64,000 bases of DNA from Paraeggerthella hominis (GTDB taxonomy: Bacteria > Actinomycetota > Coriobacteriia > Coriobacteriales > Eggerthellaceae): contig NZ_JAJNOQ010000003.1 of NCBI RefSeq assembly GCF_021044775.1, positions 62,001 through 126,000 on the forward strand, read 5' to 3'. The notes beneath the pieces are model-generated. The model worked only from the letters and a program-made list of their open reading frames with translations, was not told where the DNA came from and did not search any database. Below, in pieces: positions 59,990 to 64,000 of this stretch (positions are counted from its first letter, which is position 1; each line of letters begins with the position of its first letter). A program made the translations under genes and the position numbers.

Positions 59990-62149
59990 ATGGCAGACGA
60001 ACAGCAAACCCTGCTCGACGAGCGTGCGCTCGCGGAAGCGACCAGCGATCCGGCGGCGCGCGTGGAGGCGCTGCGGCACGAAATCGAGCATCATACTTAT
60101 TTATACTACGCCAACGATGCGCCCGAGATATCCGATGCGGCGTTCGACTCGCTCATGCGCGAACTGCGCGAGCTGGAGGCGGCGCATCCTGACCTGATCG
60201 ACCCCGCAAGCCCCACGCAGCGCGTGGGCGGCTACGTGGGCGACCAGTTCGCTCCCGTGCGCCATGCGCGCAGGATGTACTCGCTCGACAACGCCATGGA
60301 CTTGGAAGAGTTGGACGCGTGGCTCGACCGCGTGGTCGAGGCGTTCGGCCGCATGGTGCCGGTGTGCTGCGAGCTCAAGATCGACGGATCGTCCATAGCC
60401 CTTACGTACGAAGGCGCGCGTCTGGTGCGCGCGGCGACGCGCGGCGACGGCACGACGGGCGAGGACGTGACCGCCAACATGCGCACGGTCAAGGACGTGC
60501 CGCTGCGCTTGCGCGAGCAGGGCATGGCGGGCTTGGTCGATCCGGACGGCTCCGTCGAGCTGCGCGGAGAGGTGTACATGCCGAAGTCGAGTTTCCAGTC
60601 CCTGAACGCGGCGGCCGAGGCTAACGGCAAGCAGGCGTTCGCCAATCCCCGCAACGCCGCTGCCGGCAGCTTGCGCCAAAAAGACCCCTCCATCACGGCT
60701 CATCGCGATCTGTCGACGTTCGTCTACGCGGTTGCCGACGAGCGCGGACTGCACGCCGCAGGGCAATGGGAGCTGCTGCAGTGGCTGCGCGAAGCCGGCT
60801 TCCACGTCAATCCCGACGTCGAGCTGTGCCAGACGGCTCAGGCGGTGCATGCGTTCTGCGAACGCGCGCTCGAACGGCGCGAGGAGCTGCCGTACGAGAT
60901 CGACGGCGTGGTGGTCAAGGTGAACTCCTTCTCGCAGCAGGAATCGATGGGCTACACGGCGCGCGCGCCGCGGTGGGCTATCGCGTTCAAGTTCCCGCCC
61001 GAGGAAAAGACCACGCTTTTGCGTGACATCACCGTGCAGGTGGGGCGTACCGGCAAGCTTACGCCGGTGGCCGAGCTGGACCCGGTGGTCGTGGCCGGAT
61101 CGACCGTTGCCCGAGCCACGCTCCATAACGAAGACGAGGTTCAGCGCAAGGACGTGCGCGTGGGCGATACCGTTATCATCCGCAAGGCGGGCGACGTCAT
61201 TCCCGAGGTTCTAGGTCCCGTGCTGTCCCTCCGCCCGACCGACGCTGCGCCGTGGTGCATGCCGACCTCGTGCCCGAGTTGCGCAAGCCCTGTCATTCGC
61301 GAAGAGGGCGAGGTGGATTTCCGCTGCATTTCCATCGATTGCCCGGCGCAGGCTTTGGAGCGCCTGCTCCATTGGGCGAGCCGCGGGGCTATGGACATCG
61401 ACGGCATGGGCGAGGAGATCGTGTCGCGCCTGGTGGAGAGCGGGCGCTTGACCGACGTTGCCGATTACTACACGCTGGACGAGGTGGAGCTTTCGCTTTT
61501 GGACATGGGTCGCGTCAATAAAGACGGCGATCCCATTCGGCTGGGATCGACCGTGGCGAAGAAGCTGGTGGCCGCTATCGACGAAAGTCGGACGCGCCCC
61601 TTCGCGCGCGCGTTGTTCGGCTTGGGCATCCGCCACGTGGGCAAGACCATCGCCGAGCTGCTGGCTGCTGCGTATCCGAGCGCCGATGCGCTTATGAAGG
61701 CCACCGAAGAGGACCTGGCCGCCATCGACGGCGTGGGCCCGAAGATCGCGCGGAGCGCGTACCTGTTTTTGCGCACGCCCGACAACGTGGCCGTGATCGA
61801 GCGTTTGCGCAAGCATGGCGTGGCGCTGAAGGACGAAGCCGCTGCTGCTGGCGATCAGCTGCCCCAAACGCTTGCGGGCTTGACGTTCGTGCTGACGGGG
61901 TCGCTTGTGGAAAGCGGGATGACGCGCGACGAGGCGGGCGGCGCTCTGAAAGCGCGCGGCGCCAAGGTGTCGAGCAGCGTGTCGAAGAAGACCAGCTTCG
62001 TGGTGGCTGGCGAGGCGGCTGGCAGCAAGTACGACAAGGCGGTTTCCCTGGGCGTTCCCATCTTGGACGAAGCGGCGCTGCTGCGCATTCTGGAAACGGG
62101 GGAGGCGCCCGCCGCTGCGATCGGCGCAACCGACGCGATCGACGCGTAG
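59990..62149 (+). CDS. ligA: NAD-dependent DNA ligase
   Basis: This 719-residue enzyme seals nicks in replication and repair. Order: NAD-binding domain Ia (HHTYLYYANDAPEISDAAFD), nucleotidyltransferase with the AMP-accepting Lys130 in CCELKIDGSS, OB-fold, four-Cys zinc finger (CPSCASPV...FRCISIDCPAQ), helix-hairpin-helix repeats and a C-terminal BRCT domain (LTFVLTGSLVESGMTRDEAG). GGGAGAAG precedes the ATG. Confidence 0.98.
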   Translation: MADEQQTLLDERALAEATSDPAARVEALRHEIEHHTYLYYANDAPEISDAAFDSLMRELRELEAAHPDLIDPASPTQRVGGYVGDQFAPVRHARRMYSLDNAMDLEELDAWLDRVVEAFGRMVPVCCELKIDGSSIALTYEGARLVRAATRGDGTTGEDVTANMRTVKDVPLRLREQGMAGLVDPDGSVELRGEVYMPKSSFQSLNAAAEANGKQAFANPRNAAAGSLRQKDPSITAHRDLSTFVYAVADERGLHAAGQWELLQWLREAGFHVNPDVELCQTAQAVHAFCERALERREELPYEIDGVVVKVNSFSQQESMGYTARAPRWAIAFKFPPEEKTTLLRDITVQVGRTGKLTPVAELDPVVVAGSTVARATLHNEDEVQRKDVRVGDTVIIRKAGDVIPEVLGPVLSLRPTDAAPWCMPTSCPSCASPVIREEGEVDFRCISIDCPAQALERLLHWASRGAMDIDGMGEEIVSRLVESGRLTDVADYYTLDEVELSLLDMGRVNKDGDPIRLGSTVAKKLVAAIDESRTRPFARALFGLGIRHVGKTIAELLAAAYPSADALMKATEEDLAAIDGVGPKIARSAYLFLRTPDNVAVIERLRKHGVALKDEAAAAGDQLPQTLAGLTFVLTGSLVESGMTRDEAGGALKARGAKVSSSVSKKTSFVVAGEAAGSKYDKAVSLGVPILDEAALLRILETGEAPAAAIGATDAIDA

Positions 62150-62220
62150 GGTCCTGCGGGTCGCCTTGCCGTTCGCGGCGGGAAGCGCGCGCCTACCGAG
62201 GAAGTTACGATATGAAAGTC

Positions 62221-62281
62221 CGTAACACCCGGTACCCGTTTTGCATGCTATAGTGTGTTACGCAAATAGAAACCGTAACAC
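62221..62281 (+). promoter_or_regulatory. Promoter with three copies of CGTAACAC before the binding-protein gene
   Basis: CGTAACAC occurs at 62221-62228 and 62274-62281, and inverted (GTGTTACG) at 62255-62262. The inverted copy touches the extended -10 TGCTATAGT (hexamer 62249-62254) and the first copy covers the -35 zone. This looks like a repressor operator. Confidence 0.6.
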
Positions 62282-62328
62282 TACAAGTGTGCGGGAAGCT
62301 ACGCGCTTTGTTCGCATGGGAGGTTTTC

Positions 62329-63978
62329 ATGAACGGTATTACCCGAAGGGATTTCGCGAAGGCATCGGCGGCTGGCGTTGCCGCGCTTTCGCTGGGCGGC
62401 CTGCTTGCTTCGTGTGCATCCGACAACAACGCGGCGTCCAAGCCCGAAGCCGGCGCCGACGGCGCAACGGCTCCGAAGAACCAGGTGGTGGTGTCCATGA
62501 CCACGGGATCGGAGCCGGCGGCGGGATTCGATCCGCTGGTGTCCTGGGGCTGCGGCGAGCATGTGCACGAGCCGCTGATCCAATCCACGCTCATCACCAC
62601 GAACGCCGATCTGGAGTTCGTGAACGACGTAGCCACGTCGTACGAATGCGCTCAGGATGGCATGACGTGGACGTTCAAGATTCGCGACGACATCAAATTC
62701 ACCGACGGCACGCCGCTCAAGGCGTCCGATGTCGCCTTCACCATCAACGGCATCTTGAACTCCGATGCGTCGGAATGCGACTTGTCCATGGTGAAGGCCG
62801 CCGAAGCGCCCGATGACACCACCGTGGTGATCAACATGGCCAAGCCGTTCAATGCGCTGCTGTACACGCTGGCGGTGGTCGGCATTGTGCCCGAGCACGC
62901 GTACGGTAAAGAGTACGGAGCCAACCCTATTGGCAGCGGCCGCTACATGCTGGAGCAGTGGGACAAGGGCCAGCAGGTCATTCTCAAGGCGAACCCCGAC
63001 TACTACGGGGAGGCTCCGCGCATGGAGCGCGTGGTGGCGGTGTTCATGGAAGAGGATGCGTCGCTTGCCGCTGCCAAGTCCGGCCAGGTGGACGTGGCGT
63101 ACACCTCTGCGACGTTCGCGGCGAACCAGCCGAGCGGCTACGATTTGCTGAACTGCAAGTCCGTCGATTCCCGTGGCATCTCGCTTCCCGTAACGGCTCC
63201 GGGCGGCACGAAGAAGGACGAGAAGGGCGAGTACGCCGTGGGCAACGCGGTCACGAGCGATCTGGCCGTGCGTCGGGCCATCAACTACGGCGTCGACCGC
63301 GACAAGATGATCGATGCCGTGCTCGGAGGCTTCGGCACGGTGGCGTACAGCGTCGGCGACGGCATGCCGTGGTCGTCGCCCGATATGAAGTGCGCGACCG
63401 ATCGGGACAAGGCCAAGAAGTTGCTCGACGATGCCGGCTGGGCCGCCGGTTCTGACGGCATACGCGCGAAGGACGGTACGCGCGCGGCGTTCGATCTGTA
63501 CTACTCGGCCAGCGACACGGTGCGCCAGGCGATCGCGTCAGAGTTTGCCAACCAGATGAAGGAGCTGGGCATCGAGGTGTCTGTCAAGGGCGTGAGCTGG
63601 GACGATTTGTACCCGCATCAGTTCAGCGACCCCGTGGTGTGGGGATGGGGCACGAACGCACCCACCGAGATCTACAACCTGTTCTATTCCAAGGGCACGG
63701 GGAACTACGCCTGCTACCAGAGCGCTACGACCGACCGTTATCTGGATGAAGCGCTTGCTCAGCCGCGCGTCGAAGACTCCTACGAATTCTGGAAGAAAGC
63801 CCAATGGGACGGCAGCGAAGGCTTCGCGCCGCAGGGCGAGGCTCCGTGGGTGTGGTTCGCCAACATCGACCACTTGTATTTCGCGAAGGACAACCTCAAA
63901 GTGGCCGAGCAGAAGCCGCATCCGCACGGTCATGGATGGTCGCTCGTGAACAACGTCGACCAGTGGGCGTGGATGTAG
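62329..63978 (+). CDS. Family 5 extracellular solute-binding lipoprotein (Tat-exported)
   Basis: This 549-residue protein has a Tat signal ITRRDFAKASAAG and a lipobox LASC with Cys29 as anchor. The mature part is an oligopeptide/nickel-type (SBP_bac_5) binding protein: FDPLVSWGCGEHVHEPLIQ, IKFTDGTPLKASDVAFTIN, GSGRYMLEQWDKGQQVIL. The end, QKPHPHGHGWSLVNNVDQW, with clustered His and Trp, resembles metal or metal-chelate binding members. Permease and ATPase genes would be expected after the window end. GGGAGG precedes the ATG. Expression is probably controlled at the CGTAACAC sites. Confidence 0.9.
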   Translation: MNGITRRDFAKASAAGVAALSLGGLLASCASDNNAASKPEAGADGATAPKNQVVVSMTTGSEPAAGFDPLVSWGCGEHVHEPLIQSTLITTNADLEFVNDVATSYECAQDGMTWTFKIRDDIKFTDGTPLKASDVAFTINGILNSDASECDLSMVKAAEAPDDTTVVINMAKPFNALLYTLAVVGIVPEHAYGKEYGANPIGSGRYMLEQWDKGQQVILKANPDYYGEAPRMERVVAVFMEEDASLAAAKSGQVDVAYTSATFAANQPSGYDLLNCKSVDSRGISLPVTAPGGTKKDEKGEYAVGNAVTSDLAVRRAINYGVDRDKMIDAVLGGFGTVAYSVGDGMPWSSPDMKCATDRDKAKKLLDDAGWAAGSDGIRAKDGTRAAFDLYYSASDTVRQAIASEFANQMKELGIEVSVKGVSWDDLYPHQFSDPVVWGWGTNAPTEIYNLFYSKGTGNYACYQSATTDRYLDEALAQPRVEDSYEFWKKAQWDGSEGFAPQGEAPWVWFANIDHLYFAKDNLKVAEQKPHPHGHGWSLVNNVDQWAWM

Positions 63979-63980
63979 CG

Positions 63981-63986
63981 TATAGT
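63981..63986 (+). promoter_or_regulatory. TATAGT element at window end
   Basis: TATAGT directly after the binding-protein stop, eight bases before an ATG at 63995. The next gene lies outside the window. Confidence 0.3.
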
Positions 63987-64000
63987 ATTCGTTCATGCCC

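Overview
The window is GC-rich chromosomal DNA with almost no intergenic space inside operons. Gene content, the codon bias toward G/C and the gene families (a class B sortase upstream of purF, a Tat-lipoprotein substrate-binding protein, a SpaA-type surface protein, a CIRCE-controlled clpC) suggest a gut-type Coriobacteriia (Eggerthellaceae-like) actinobacterium. This assignment is inference from family resemblance; no 16S gene is present.

Layout. 1-3.6 kb: the 3' end of rpoC (with an unusual C-terminal domain resembling the RNA polymerase alpha CTD), hisE and glmM. 3.7-9.6 kb: a polyphosphate module, with ppx-ppk1 on the minus strand diverging from a two-domain PPK2-type polyphosphate:AMP phosphotransferase, followed by a 38-residue membrane microprotein. 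9.8-17 kb: a purine operon (sortase B-purF-purM-purN-XdhC-like-purH). 17-26 kb: a membrane J-domain protein, an ATP-grasp/flippase-like pair, a lipoprotein solute receptor paired with a GGDEF-EAL receptor, a hotdog thioesterase and tRNA-Pro. 26-32.8 kb: a BY-kinase-like gene, a candidate structured ncRNA, tatA, greA, lysS, and then an accessory stretch with a DUF559/Vsr-like protein, a phased 11-bp repeat array and two copies of a long palindromic repeat. 32.8-41.9 kb: clpC under CIRCE, ispD-ispF, cysE-cysS, a U32 protein, a TspO-like protein and a 99-residue unknown. 42-49.4 kb: tRNA-Ala, mrp, an SsnA/MtaD-type deaminase, an ECF sigma/DUF4179 pair, modD and a PGPGW protein. 49.7-64 kb: an EF-G paralogue, a seven-repeat SpaA-like adhesin, glmS-acpS, nnrD, an HdeD-like protein, ligA and a family 5 substrate-binding lipoprotein.

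The less ordinary content is in the non-coding DNA and in gene tails. There are five copies of an approximately 205-bp element with 45-bp terminal inverted repeats, often next to GC-rich tandem repeats and in two cases the same distance after tRNA genes. There are two arrays of 11-bp units (one per helical turn) that share a consensus and lie directly upstream of minus-strand promoters. There is a stand-alone structured RNA before tatA, several promoters placed so that translation may be leaderless, and the alpha-CTD-like domain fused to the beta' subunit.

Co-working genes: glmM, glmS and ispD/ispF supply envelope precursors. ppk1/ppx/pap make, degrade and spend polyphosphate. purF-M-N-H are four of the IMP pathway enzymes. 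cysE-cysS link cysteine synthesis to its use in tRNA charging. clpC, and possibly other genes, respond to heat through HrcA.
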